64,000 bases of DNA, from the NCBI GenBank assembly GCA_028023455.1, contig JAQFVV010000455.1, positions 126,001-190,000 on the forward strand, read 5' to 3'. The notes under the pieces are model-generated. The model searched no databases and was not told where the DNA came from. It worked only from the letters and a program-made list of their open reading frames with translations. The DNA is from Epiperipatus broadwayi (Eukaryota > Onychophora > Udeonychophora > Euonychophora > Peripatidae). Positions 37,178 to 47,699 of the stretch are shown in pieces. Positions within the stretch are counted from its first letter, which is position 1; each line of letters starts with the position of its first letter. A program made the position numbers and the translations under genes.

Positions 37178-38216
37178 TCACAAATATATCCACATGAATA
37201 ACATGAAGGTCCATTTTTTTATTTGATATTTTGTGGTGCTGCCTTTTGATCTCTTCATAAGAAAACTGGTCATTCTAAAATACTCCAACACCATGTTTAA
37301 TTGTAGCCCTCCAAGACATTCTTTTCTCTGCCTTACCTTTCCAATAGAAACAATCAACATTGTGTTCTTTGAGGAGATATTTTTAAGATAATTCTTATAT
37401 TGTAAATTGGGTCCTGCCTCTCCCAATAAATCATGATCAAGTTCACCATAAAATGTTTGTTTAAAAAATCTTCTATCGCTTATTTGTTTTGCATGCCCAA
37501 TAAAGTAAAGGTACAATTTTACAACAATGAACTATATAGTAGATATCATATCAGTTTAGTATTATAATCATGCTATTGCATTTCAAAATTTTACAGAACA
37601 TTTTTAAATGAAACTTTTTAATGGTTTTATATTGCACCATATAGTGTTCAAGTCTCACATCCATACAATAAATAAGGTACAGTAACAATTCTATATACAG
37701 GTAAGTTAATTGCAATGGTTATTGCCCTGAGATGAAATACTCTATCTTTTAACATGTTAAAATCAACAGCAGCACATTGAAATATGTATTGGACCTTATC
37801 ATCTAAGTCCACCTTTCTATATATAAAAGTACCAAGGTATTTAAACTGGTTTACATTCTGAAGTTAATAACTATCCAAACTGAGGATTTTTGAGTTTTTG
37901 AATATTAATTAATAAACAGAGATCATTATAAGGTGCATTCAAAACATTAAGAACTTTGTCTTTTGAACTGGTTAAAATAACATAATCATCAGCATACTAC
38001 AAATCCAGATTGCAAGAAAATGAAGTTATTGTTTTTGCTCTTAACTGATTCAAATTAAAACTTCGACCATCAAACCTGCATCATATCTTGATTCATCTGA
38101 TTAAGACACCTGTAAACAATTCTAAAGACCACTGTCATATAAATTGAAAATAATGTTAGAGCAAGTACACATCATTGTTTAACATTAGTTTTTATTTCAA
38201 ATGCCTAAGATTATTC
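37178..38216 (-). pseudogene. non-LTR retrotransposon (LINE) RT and C-terminal region
   Basis: On the minus strand, broken frames follow LINE order. First a NVKQ.CVLA-TLFSI stretch (about 38140-38190), then a YADDYVIL catalytic box (about 37978-38001), KYLGTFIY-like and VDLDDKVQ-like motifs, and an LPVYRIVTVPYLLYG stretch. The end is an open 112-codon block (37178-37516) with FYGELDHDLLGEAGP. These match the widespread animal LINEs with YADD and LYGSETW motifs. RTE/BovB-like or CR1-like placement cannot be decided by eye. The upstream part is cut by the sequence starting at 38221. Confidence 0.75.
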
Positions 38217-38220
38217 ATAT

Positions 38221-39830
38221 TGTAACGAGACAGCGTTACATCAGTATTAAATCTAGGAAGCATAGATCAGAACGGGACAAATCGATAAACACACACACAC
38301 CAGCAAGCAACCTAAAACACTCGTAATTTTATTTTCGTAACTTGTAATAGTTTTCTTCCTCCCATAAATACATTTATTAAAACACATTGATAAAATACAG
38401 ACGGTAAACATCTAATTAAATGATTAAAGCTTTCAGATAATAAAAAATAATAACAAAACATAATTTGCTCTCCTAAATAATAAAATATAATATGCTCTCC
38501 TAAATATAATTGTCAATCAAAGACACCACGGGGTATTTAAAAATGTTTATTTTAGAAATATTGGTTTAGATGCTAGAATAAAACTTATAGAAAAGATTTG
38601 AGGCAAAGATAAAATGCTCGACTTCTAAATTTAATATAGCTTGTATTATTTTGTTCTGGTAAAAAACACACGCACACACGCATGCATCCGGAGGTAAGGA
38701 TAAGGTTGGCTGGAGTGAGATTGCAAAATGAGATTGTTCCAAAAATAAATATTGCCTTTAGCACAAAGAGTGTGAGTGCACAGATACCTCAAACGTGACC
38801 TGAACGACAACTCCAGGAACAGGGAACTCTGGGGGAGATTGGATCCCAAGATAAGGATCAATCAACCCTTATAAATACCAGTCAAAACCTATTCAAAAGG
38901 GTGGATCCAATTCGATTGATACGGGGATCCAGTTTTGTTTTCCGATTCTGTGTATTCCGAGTTATCACCTGCTCATTTTATTCCGATGCAATGTTTTTTT
39001 TAACAATAGAGTTGTTCTGAATTAGCTTGGATTTATTCCTCAGTATTTTAAAATGATCATTATGAAATTAATACCAAAGAGCGCTGATTAAGTCATGAGG
39101 GGCTAATAAAACCCTTCAGCGATTGATCGGGCGCTCCGTTACTGAAATATCTCCGAAGCTATGAAAGTTCGATAAATATCGCTGGGTAGAAGTTAATGCT
39201 CCGACCAATAGTAATGTTCCTGCGGAAATACCCAAACTCACCAGACCAATTCATATCTTCGCTGTAAACCAGCAAATCACTCCAGCATGGAAAGCATCAC
39301 CTGCTTCAAATCCGTAAACACTTGAAGCAAAGGAAAACCAAATCAAATCCTAGGTAAATATGTTTTATATTATGTCTTCTACCCACTAAATTTATAAACT
39401 CGCTTGTGCAATCTCATAATTAACCAACATAAATTTGCTCAAAACAAATCTTAAAACTTTCCCTTATCACAATAATTTATCTTTGTAATAGAACTTTGTA
39501 AACATGAACTTTGAACTTAAGTGAATCTAAGGAAAGATAAGATATTTTTCCCTTAATAGAAAGGAACTTTATCTCTATAATCACATTATGTTATGTTAAT
39601 TATGCGAGATTCTCTGTAGAGTGTTGAATGCACAAAGGATGTGTAATAAACCAATTAATAATGTCTTTTCATATTTAATAAATTTGTTCAATATCTAATC
39701 AAGTCGAGCATTCTCAAATCTTTTCAGACACACACTCAAAACCTATTATTATTCTTCAATGACTCTATCTTTGAAGTATATTTAGTTAAATTTAATTTCA
39801 CAGTTTTTCAATTTATTTTTACTTTATTAA
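38221..39830 (+). mobile_element. candidate long terminal repeat of an LTR retroelement
   Basis: The block starts TGTAACGAGACAG abruptly against LINE sequence. It is less AT-rich than its surroundings, has a TATAAATA motif at about 38870, and is followed by attggcgtcgtaa (39830-39842), which resembles a primer-binding region. The second LTR would lie beyond or inside the gap and is not seen. Length would be about 1.6 kb, long for an LTR. Tentative. Confidence 0.3.
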
Positions 39831-39842
39831 TTGGCGTCGTAA

Positions 39843-40780
39843 ATATCGCGTCGCAAGTCACGACAGCTTTATTTTTAACCTTAGTTAAGATAGATTTAAG
39901 AGCGAAGTGGTCTATAATCAATCGAAGTAAACGTCAAATACTCATTTTATATATGATACATCGTTTTGATGAACTTGTAAGCTTGGTGTTCGGGCGAATC
40001 TAACCACCTCATTGGTCAGTGACAACCAATAAATGAATTCTATAGTTGCAGTCGACTAATTAGGAAACCAAGCTGATTTTTCATTACGGACAATACGCTT
40101 TTTTCCGGAAGGAGTCAGTTCCTAAAAACAATCATGTAGCTGCCTTGGAGAAATCTTAGTAGTCCATGCCGGGAGTTTTGAGCTAGTGGGGGGGATTAGA
40201 CTTCAAAATTAGCTTTGACATGATGTAAGGTGATAAAGTAGTAGACTCAGCAAATCCACTTAAACATTCTAGCGCTTCCCCTTGTGTGGATAGTGGTAGG
40301 GTCAATCAATGACAAGGTGAGAAAATAAATAAAGCCTTACGCTTATGTCATGTTTATTTTCAAGCCCATAATCTCGTGAGATAGGCGGTCGTTGGTATTG
40401 AGTTTGAATCCTGAGGCTAGTATAAATGACGCTTCTAAACATAAAGATAAAGCAAATCTAGATACTAGCAAAAAAGCGCTCAAACCTGGGAGAAGACGCC
40501 AGGAAACGCTTATGTAAACAAAAAGCTGAAAAAAAAAAATAATAAACAAACGGAATAGAATCACAAAGTGTATTCTTAACATCTTAAATATAAACAAAAC
40601 ATCGGGAACCGGAGCAAATAAACAAATAAATAAAACATAGCAGGAGAGGTGAGCCGGGACGCCCAATGGTCGCTGTCACCATAAAACTAATAAAAATCAA
40701 AAGAAAAAAGCAAACCATAGACATTCCTGTACAGTAGTACAAAGGTTAGAATAGGACAAAGATAAAATAAACATCAAACC
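39843..40780 (+). other. less AT-rich leader-like region
   Basis: No open frame of note on the plus strand. The 107-codon minus-strand frame (40343-40666) is a hydrophobic shadow. If an LTR element is present, this would be its untranslated leader. Confidence 0.3.
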
Positions 40781-41352
40781 ATGGAAGAAGAGACAAATGA
40801 GGACATGTGGGAACAGACGGGAGAAAGTCCCATCCAGTTTAAAACAGTGGAGCCGCAAAATGAAGGGGATAATGCGAAACCCTAATAAGAGACGGATGAC
40901 GAAATGATGGTTATAAATGAGGGAAGAGATAGTAGAGAAGAGCTAGAGAAGAGAGAGGGAAGAGTTTAGGGAGAGGTAGAGAGATACAAATTCACTTGGG
41001 GAAAGGAAAGAAAGCCAGAAGATATTTTGGAGAGAAAAGAAGCTCAACCCAAGTTAAGGAAATAGTCAATCAGAATGCGGTCAAAGACGGACAGAGACCT
41101 TATGCAGCAGACCTGAGTAGGGAGCTAAAGGAGAAAGTTGAGATCCTGAACAGAGGACGTAGGAAAGGGCGTGTAGAGGCATCAGGACGTGATGAAAGTA
41201 ATAAGTTTATCAGGCAGACTGAAGAGGGCGTGGTCATGAAAATTAGGGCAACAACAGGACGAGATCCGAGAGACACTGGGGGAGTGGGGACAGAGAATTC
41301 AAAGACACAGGTCCACCAGGGGTGGCTAGGGAACATGAGTAGAAGGATGGAA
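40781..41352 (+). pseudogene. purine-rich gag-like coding remnant running into the assembly gap
   Basis: One frame opens at ATG 40781 with an acidic stretch (MEEETNEDMWEQTGESP) and continues through three stops to about 41060. Another frame, open from 40996 to the gap, gives 119 residues rich in Arg, Lys and Glu (RELKEKVEILNRGRRKGRV). Strong purine bias and lower AT content set it apart. I do not recognise a domain. A gag-like or ORF1-like retroelement product is a guess. The gap removes the rest. Confidence 0.35.
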
Positions 41353-41852
41353 NNNNNNNNNNNNNNNNNNNNNNNNNNNNNNNNNNNNNNNNNNNNNNNN
41401 NNNNNNNNNNNNNNNNNNNNNNNNNNNNNNNNNNNNNNNNNNNNNNNNNNNNNNNNNNNNNNNNNNNNNNNNNNNNNNNNNNNNNNNNNNNNNNNNNNNN
41501 NNNNNNNNNNNNNNNNNNNNNNNNNNNNNNNNNNNNNNNNNNNNNNNNNNNNNNNNNNNNNNNNNNNNNNNNNNNNNNNNNNNNNNNNNNNNNNNNNNNN
41601 NNNNNNNNNNNNNNNNNNNNNNNNNNNNNNNNNNNNNNNNNNNNNNNNNNNNNNNNNNNNNNNNNNNNNNNNNNNNNNNNNNNNNNNNNNNNNNNNNNNN
41701 NNNNNNNNNNNNNNNNNNNNNNNNNNNNNNNNNNNNNNNNNNNNNNNNNNNNNNNNNNNNNNNNNNNNNNNNNNNNNNNNNNNNNNNNNNNNNNNNNNNN
41801 NNNNNNNNNNNNNNNNNNNNNNNNNNNNNNNNNNNNNNNNNNNNNNNNNNNN
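41353..41852. other. assembly gap, 500 N
   Basis: Exactly 500 N, a conventional placeholder length, so the true size is unknown. Confidence 1.
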
Positions 41853-42365
41853 ATATAACGATTAAACCTATATTTTAAGTAATAAATGCGGTCTGTAGTA
41901 AATTACTATATATACTAGATAAGTTTAGGGGTAGCAGTAATTGCATGCATTCCCGGTTAGCATTCGATAATACTATCATAAAAGAGCGGTATTTTATTAT
42001 AAAGTTTTAGCGAATACTAATACAATAACAATTACTATTTAGACGATGGTTTTAAAAGTTATATATATATATTCATTTTAATTAAAGTTTAAAATGTATA
42101 TCTGGGATAAAAATATATGACAATTTTTGTACTAAGAAGCACCTAAAAAAATTCATAAGTAATAGTCTTATGGGGAGAGTAATATATAGTTAAGTGTGCA
42201 ATACGTTTAGCCCTTTCATGTTAATTTATAATATATACATACTTTTAAAAAAAGGAGAGAGGTTAAAAAAATAGATTATACATTTAGAAATACGTTTTTC
42301 ATTTTTTTTTTAAATTTAAATTCATGAAGCTATCCATCATTTTTAACTATTATTGATTCGCAGAA
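41853..42365. other. AT-rich DNA after the gap, no gene seen
   Basis: Nothing was recognised. It is much more AT-rich than the sequence before the gap, so the two gap edges do not look like one continuous element. Confidence 0.5.
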
Positions 42366-42369
42366 TGGA

Positions 42370-42870
42370 GGTATCTCCAAGTTTAAATCGATTTCTCTAA
42401 TCAATAGCGTATCTTCTTCACAATAACAAACTTCCTTATTTCATTCACCAATGTCACGTGATTTTTTTCTTTGTTTTTTACAATCTCTTGGGATTCACTT
42501 TAAAAATTCAACTGTCTTATTTTTTCTCGAAATATGTCAACTAAGTAGGTCCATTTCAGTTTCTTAATTACTACAATGATGTTAATCATATCTGTTTGTT
42601 ATTTCACCCAAATATGTTACGTTCAGTCCCTTTGGGTTATTTCTAATTTATATCTCTTCATACTTATAGAGTGCTTGAAATTTTTCTTCTGTTAAATGTT
42701 CCATAAATAAGAATCAATAAAATCCATCTATTAAAAGCCATGCTTTTCAACCATATAGACACATTTCCTTTATTCTATGATTAATTTTATCAATCATGGT
42801 TTATCTTCTATTAATAATCTGACCAAAATATTTGTAGTTGATAATTCTTCTATTTCATTTATGTAATACT
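42370..42870 (-). pseudogene. decayed RTE-type LINE, C-terminal region
   Basis: On the minus strand, NYKYFGQIINRR (about 42810-42845) matches the RTE Y-KYLGQII motif. It is followed by IDKINHRIKEMCLYGWKAW, and later LKWTYL and a SQEIVKN...NEIRK pattern near the 3' end (about 42465-42560). Stops and small indels interrupt it. Confidence 0.7.
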
Positions 42871-43282
42871 TGTGATGTTTAAATACAATTCAAATAATAC
42901 TAATTTGATTGTCAAAAATTTAATATAAAGATATTACAAAATCTAATTTAGGAAAAATACTATAGTTAAACAATTATAAATTCAATGTATTGCATTCTCA
43001 AAAATGTTATTTTTACTAGTAAATTCTGGTAGTTGTATTTTTGATAAAATTTGATAAATACGCAATTTCAAGGTCATACCAAGATGGCAGCTCATATTAC
43101 ATTAACAATCTTCCAATATTAATTTTAAACTATAAAAAAGGAATAAATTTCTATAAATTTAATTGCCAATCTTTATTTCATTTATTTTTACTTCCCAAAC
43201 ATGGGTTAGTTATAGTTACAAAATATGAGTAGAAGGCCTACAATGTCCCAAAGATGTGTTAGTTACATTTATAAAAAATGAA

Positions 43283-43302
43283 CCTATATATATATATATA
43301 TA
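43283..43302. repeat. (TA)n microsatellite
   Basis: Short TA run between the left foldback arm and the D2 copy. Confidence 0.9.
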
Positions 43303-43318
43303 TGTGCAAAATAAATGT

Positions 43319-43575
43319 TTTGTGTATTGTTAATCTGGCAGTGGCTTATTCTTATTTTTTATTATCTTTCTTTCTTTAAAAATAAAGTATATATTATCTC
43401 TGCTGCTCTGCGAGCTGGTGGCATGGGCTGATGGTCATAATAAAACATATATGTAAAAGTTGGATATTTAACAGTGTGTATCTGTCTACTATATAAATTT
43501 TCCAGGTTCCAATAGCCTGATGGCACCCTGTTTGGCAGATATGGTAAGGACTCAGATTTCCCTGACCATTACAGT
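43319..43575 (+). repeat. dispersed repeat family D2, copy
   Basis: Second copy of the 25660-25942 repeat, about 75% alike by eye. It sits inside the loop of the 43.0-44.4 kb foldback, so it may have inserted later. Confidence 0.65.
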
Positions 43576-44909
43576 TTATTCATATTGGTGTCATGCAATC
43601 CCTAATGGCTTCCAAAATTGCTATAAATGAATTTTGTTGTTGCAGTTGATGCCACATAAATTCCACCAAATAAAAATCCAGGTATTGTGCAGTTCCCTGG
43701 TGTTATTTTTATATCATGACCTTTAATGCATTAGAGAATAGGATTCCATACCTTTTTAAGTCTTCCACTGCATCTTGTTCTGTAGCACTATTTATTAAAA
43801 AAAACTGGCCAAAATGAAACATGCTGCTGAAAGTTACAATGTTAAGTGTCTCGTGACTTCCACATTGTAATATAAGTAAAAAAAAAATTGAGATTAAATA
43901 TTCTTAATGAAATGTATCAGAATTTATAAAAAAAATGTATCTGAACTTTTTAGTTTTCTTGAAATTTTACATTAATTCTTTTTTTAAATTTAACAAAGAT
44001 CTTCGGGATATTATAGGTCCTTGGAATATGTGTAGTGATTTTGGAAGCCATTAGGACTTGTACACATAACAACATGAATAAACTAAATATTGTATTTATA
44101 TTATTTTTTGTTTCATTTTCTGTAAATGTAACTAGACATGAACAAACTATAAAGATTGTATTCATATTATTATTACTTTGGTTTATGTAAGACATCTTCG
44201 GAAGATTGTAGACCATCCACTCATTGTCTGTAAATGTAACTAATCCATCTTCAGGAAGTATATTTTTAGAAACATTAAAATAAAGATTGTCAATTAAATT
44301 TATTGAAAGTTATTCTTTTTTTTTAATTTAACATTAATTTTGGATGATTGTTAATGAAATATGGGCTGCCATCTTTGTAAGCCCTCAAAATTGTATATTT
44401 ATCAAATTTAATCAAAAATACAGATGCCATCTTGGTTGTTCGGAAAAGTTACAAGAACCTGAATTCTTTATATAATAGTATAACAGAATAATAAGACAAT
44501 TGATTTAAATTAAACAAATATACTCTTACATTAATAAAAGAATCCAATTAAAATGTAATTATAGAATTCGTCAACAAAATATTATGACATATAAAAATTG
44601 TTACTAAATCTTGGAAATTGTGTTGAGAAGTCAGTTTACATTTTAATGCTAATATTAAGTATACATAGCCTTCAAATGAGATTTGTTTTAAGATTTTCTA
44701 GAGATTTTCTCAATTTCTATTAAGTACATATTGTTTTGTTTGCTTATTGTTTCTTTGCTGTGTGCAATTTGATACAGTGAAGAGGGGCATACTTGGCATT
44801 CAAAGTCTATGGGTCATGAGTTACTTTTGTCATTTTTGGGTGCTTGAATTTCCTAAGAATTTATAAGAAATAAACAATTGAGTTTATTGTTGTTGTTTTT
44901 TATTGTTTA

Positions 44910-45765
44910 TTGGTAATATCTGAAGAGGCTGAAACTTAATATTAACAGCAAATCTTAGTTTACAAATTAATCAAGACAACTTAACATTTCATATATTATT
45001 TTAAATTAAATATTACTAATTTTAACGGAATATAAATAACTTTAATTACTGCTTAATTGAATGTGTAATGTTTCAAATTATAATCATATCACATAATATT
45101 CTCATTCATATACATTACTCCTAATTATCTGTAAGCAGACTCGTAACAAATCATTTTAATAAACTTGCAAATACAATTTTACATTTCATTTATTAATAGT
45201 CATTCATTCATTCTAATAAATAGAGAATTTCTTTTTGGTCTGACCTGTAGTTATATATACTGTAAATAGTAATATATAATTTAAAATAATATATGAAATG
45301 TTAAGCTGGTTTGATTAATTTATGAACTAAGATCACAGTTAAAAATAAGTTTCAGTCTTTTCAGATATCAATGTTGATTTATTTACAATATATGTGGTTG
45401 GAGGTCAGATGAAAGAGGAATTCTCCTTTTATCAGACTGAATGAATGGGCATGGATAAACGAAAAGTTATAGGAGAAAGGGTACTGAAATAAAAGCTCTG
45501 ATGATGACCGCTGGACAGTTGAAACTGTAAGGAAGAAAATTAAATAAATCATATGTTAAACTGCATTGTATAGTGTAATTTAAGGAATATATGATGTATT
45601 ATAGTATAAATGAAAAGTAAAACTGTATTTGCAAGTTTATTAAAATGATTTGGTATGAGTTTGCTTACAAATAATTCTGAATAACTATTAAACAAGAATG
45701 TTCTCTGATGTGGTTATAAATTTTAAACGTTACATATTTAAGCAGTAGTAAAAACTATTTTATGA
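44910..45765. repeat. compound inverted repeat with permuted arms and hammerhead-like core
   Basis: Three blocks on the left, A (about 44910-45015), B (45030-45197) and C (45198-45247), recur inverted on the right as A' (45262-45395), C' (45400-45450) and B' (45605-45760). The order A-B-C against A'-C'-B' is a circular permutation. Between C' and B' lies CTGATGA (45498-45504), then a degraded hairpin and GAAACTGTAA (45520-45529), similar to the 31.9 kb core. Type of element uncertain. Confidence 0.65.
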
Positions 45766-46276
45766 ACTGTTGAAATTATTTAACATACAACATGAAACAT
45801 AGTTAATGATTGAAAATCTATGGTTGCGGTGACAGATCTTAAAACTGCTAGTGATTCAAATTCCTGATATAAATCTTTACATGTTTTGTAAGAGTTAAGC
45901 TACTTTAAAAAATCTTTTATTCTAATTAAATAATTTTTTGCTTTGCAGTTCAGGGATTCACAAAAAGTTTGAGTATTAGCATCAAAACTGAAATTAATAC
46001 AAATATCTTATACTCCAGAATCTTACACTATCATTCCATTAAACCCCACAGGGAATTTGTTAAATATCATCTATTTCTCCAAGATATATTAATATCCAAA
46101 AAAATCATATACATGTAAGAATATACTTGCTTGTATTTATATATGGAACTAATTCCACCATCTACTATAAGTAGTGAATATATTGAAATCACTAACCAAC
46201 TTTGCTTTAGGAAAAAGTGGAGAAATCAAGAGGAACCTTATAGATAAGTATATGAAATTTATACTAACCATTACCT

Positions 46277-46372
46277 TTGGCAAGATGGCTCAGTTGGTTA
46301 GAACTTTACCTTAAAATTCAATATTCAAAAATCTAAGGGTCCAGGTTCGATTCCATTGCTACTACTTTCATT
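46277..46372 (+). mobile_element. tRNA-derived repeat with canonical A and B boxes
   Basis: A box TGGCTCAGTTGGTTAGAAC (46285-46303) and B box GGTTCGATTCC (about 46342-46352) are near-canonical. The acceptor ends do not pair (ggcaag against gctact), and an AT-rich insert replaces the anticodon arm. I read this as a SINE head or tRNA pseudogene, not a functional tRNA. The 3' extent is unclear. Confidence 0.6.
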
Positions 46373-46554
46373 GGTCAGGCCAACAACATCTGAAGAAGAG
46401 AGAATAATACCTCTCTAAACATTATGCATATATGAATCTGTTTGCTATTATTAACAGTTGAATGAATTTGGAATGTTTAGATAAAGTTAAATTTTTCCAA
46501 AGTCATTCAATAAAAGAGTGTGTTTTATATTAATACTCATAACCTTAATAAAAA

Positions 46555-46745
46555 AAATTAAATTGACTAATCAGAAATTGCAAAGAAACTATAAAGAGAT
46601 CACATACGACAAGGATAGATGAAATAATGATGTGTGTCAGTCTGATGTGAAGAAGATAGGGTATGAAAAGAAAAAAACTGGATTAAGCTTGCAAAGACCT
46701 TTAATCTGCATTAGATAGGGAATGGTTCAAAATAATTAAGAATAT
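46555..46745 (+). pseudogene. decayed RTE-type LINE 3' end
   Basis: Broken frames give ETIKRSHTTRIDEI and further stretches (MKRKKLD, ACKDL) that align in order with the 30655-30885 RTE terminus. No open frame is left. Confidence 0.55.
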
Positions 46746-46889
46746 CATTATATCTTTCCATAATTACATGTCGCCTGAAAAAAAAATTGTTACATGAAAG
46801 TTGTAAATGCAATAAATTTGACACTAGTAGATATAATAGTATTAATTTGATGTTGATAAATTGTGATGAAAGTTAATAAAAACTTTTGA

Positions 46890-47020
46890 ACAGGTGCAAC
46901 TTGGACTAAGTGATGAGTTTACTGGTTCAGTATGAAATGTATCTTGGGATCATTTAACTTTCTTAGATGCCTTTATTTATGTGATTATGTATAGTGGAAA
47001 GGTGCAAATGTATTCAATGT
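46890..47020 (+). repeat. HR1b repeat, partial copy
   Basis: Starts with ggtgcaacttggactaag, then GTGATGA in place of CTGATGA (46910-46916), a helix II of the form TTACT/AGTAT, GAAATGTATC and ttgggatcattta. The first core base is G, as in several HR1b copies, so cleavage is doubtful. Confidence 0.65.
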
Positions 47021-47389
47021 ATGACATGTGGAAAAATGTAGAATGGAACAGAATTATTCTTTCCATGTGATAGTTTTGAATAATTATTAAATATATTAAT
47101 TGTTAATTACAATTTAATCAAGGTATCTGGGCTAAAAATAATGTATTAATCTCTGGTCTCATATATAAATAATAATACACATTAAGGTATTTATCTATGG
47201 TAGATAGTGTCATAGTTGGAAATATAGGAATTTTAGGACCTTTATATTGAATTGTAATAATTTGATATCAACAAACAAAAATAAATAATTAAACAGACTT
47301 TATTCTTCAATACTTCATAAGAAATTTAAGTGCCAAAAATGTCAGATCTGGGATCAATCTGAGGACCTTATGATCCAGGGTCTGACTGA

Positions 47390-47690
47390 GCAAAGATACC
47401 TGGACCAAGTGGAGAGTGGTGGTTTAGTGTAAAATGCATCTTGAAGGTCATTTAACTTTTTTAGATGACTTTATTTATGTGATTACATGTATGTGGTTAA
47501 ATGCATTAAAATTATATATATGGTTCAGCACAAAATTTGGAGATCATTTATCCTTTTAACATGTATGTGGTCATGTTTTACTAGTTGTATGAGATTAAGT
47601 TCATAGGTATAGGGAGCTTGAAAGTCTGAGTTCAAGTCTCTTCTAATATGAGTTCAAGTCTCTTCTAATATACATATATACACAGGCTTG
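47390..47690 (+). repeat. HR1b repeats, two partial tandem copies
   Basis: The copy at 47395-47510 (tggaccaagtggagagtgg, then aaaatgcatcttgaagg) lies 499 bp after the one at 46910. A second truncated copy (47520-47690) starts in the ribozyme 3' half. It carries A-box (tactagttgtatgagatta) and B-box (GAGTTCAAGTCTC) words, with a short local duplication of the B-box stretch. Confidence 0.65.
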
Positions 47691-47699
47691 ATAAATATC

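Larger units (their letters stand above)
43030..44430. repeat. long imperfect foldback with nested D2 repeat
   Basis: Arms of roughly 260 bp (about 43030-43290 and 44160-44430) are inverted copies. Shared blocks include a gataaatacgcaatt stretch, gatggcagctcatatt, attaacaatcttcca, ttaattgccaatcttta, gttagttacattta and the gatgt-tt-ggac area. A further inverted pair, cctaatggcttccaaaat, lies at 43600 and 44037. The D2 copy at 43319-43575 sits in the loop. No coding. Confidence 0.75.

Noticed and set aside
40343-40666. 107-codon hydrophobic minus-strand frame
   Set aside because: Shadow of purine-rich plus-strand DNA. No recognisable family.
41100-41336. 78-codon minus-strand frame
   Set aside because: Antisense of the longer purine-rich plus-strand frame.
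44921-44936. CTGAAGAGGCTGAAAC as another hammerhead core
   Set aside because: Only four bases separate CTGAAGA and GAAAC, so no helix II can form, and no helix I was found.
46277-46372. Functional tRNA gene
   Set aside because: A and B boxes are good, but the acceptor stem does not pair and the anticodon arm is replaced by AT-rich sequence.
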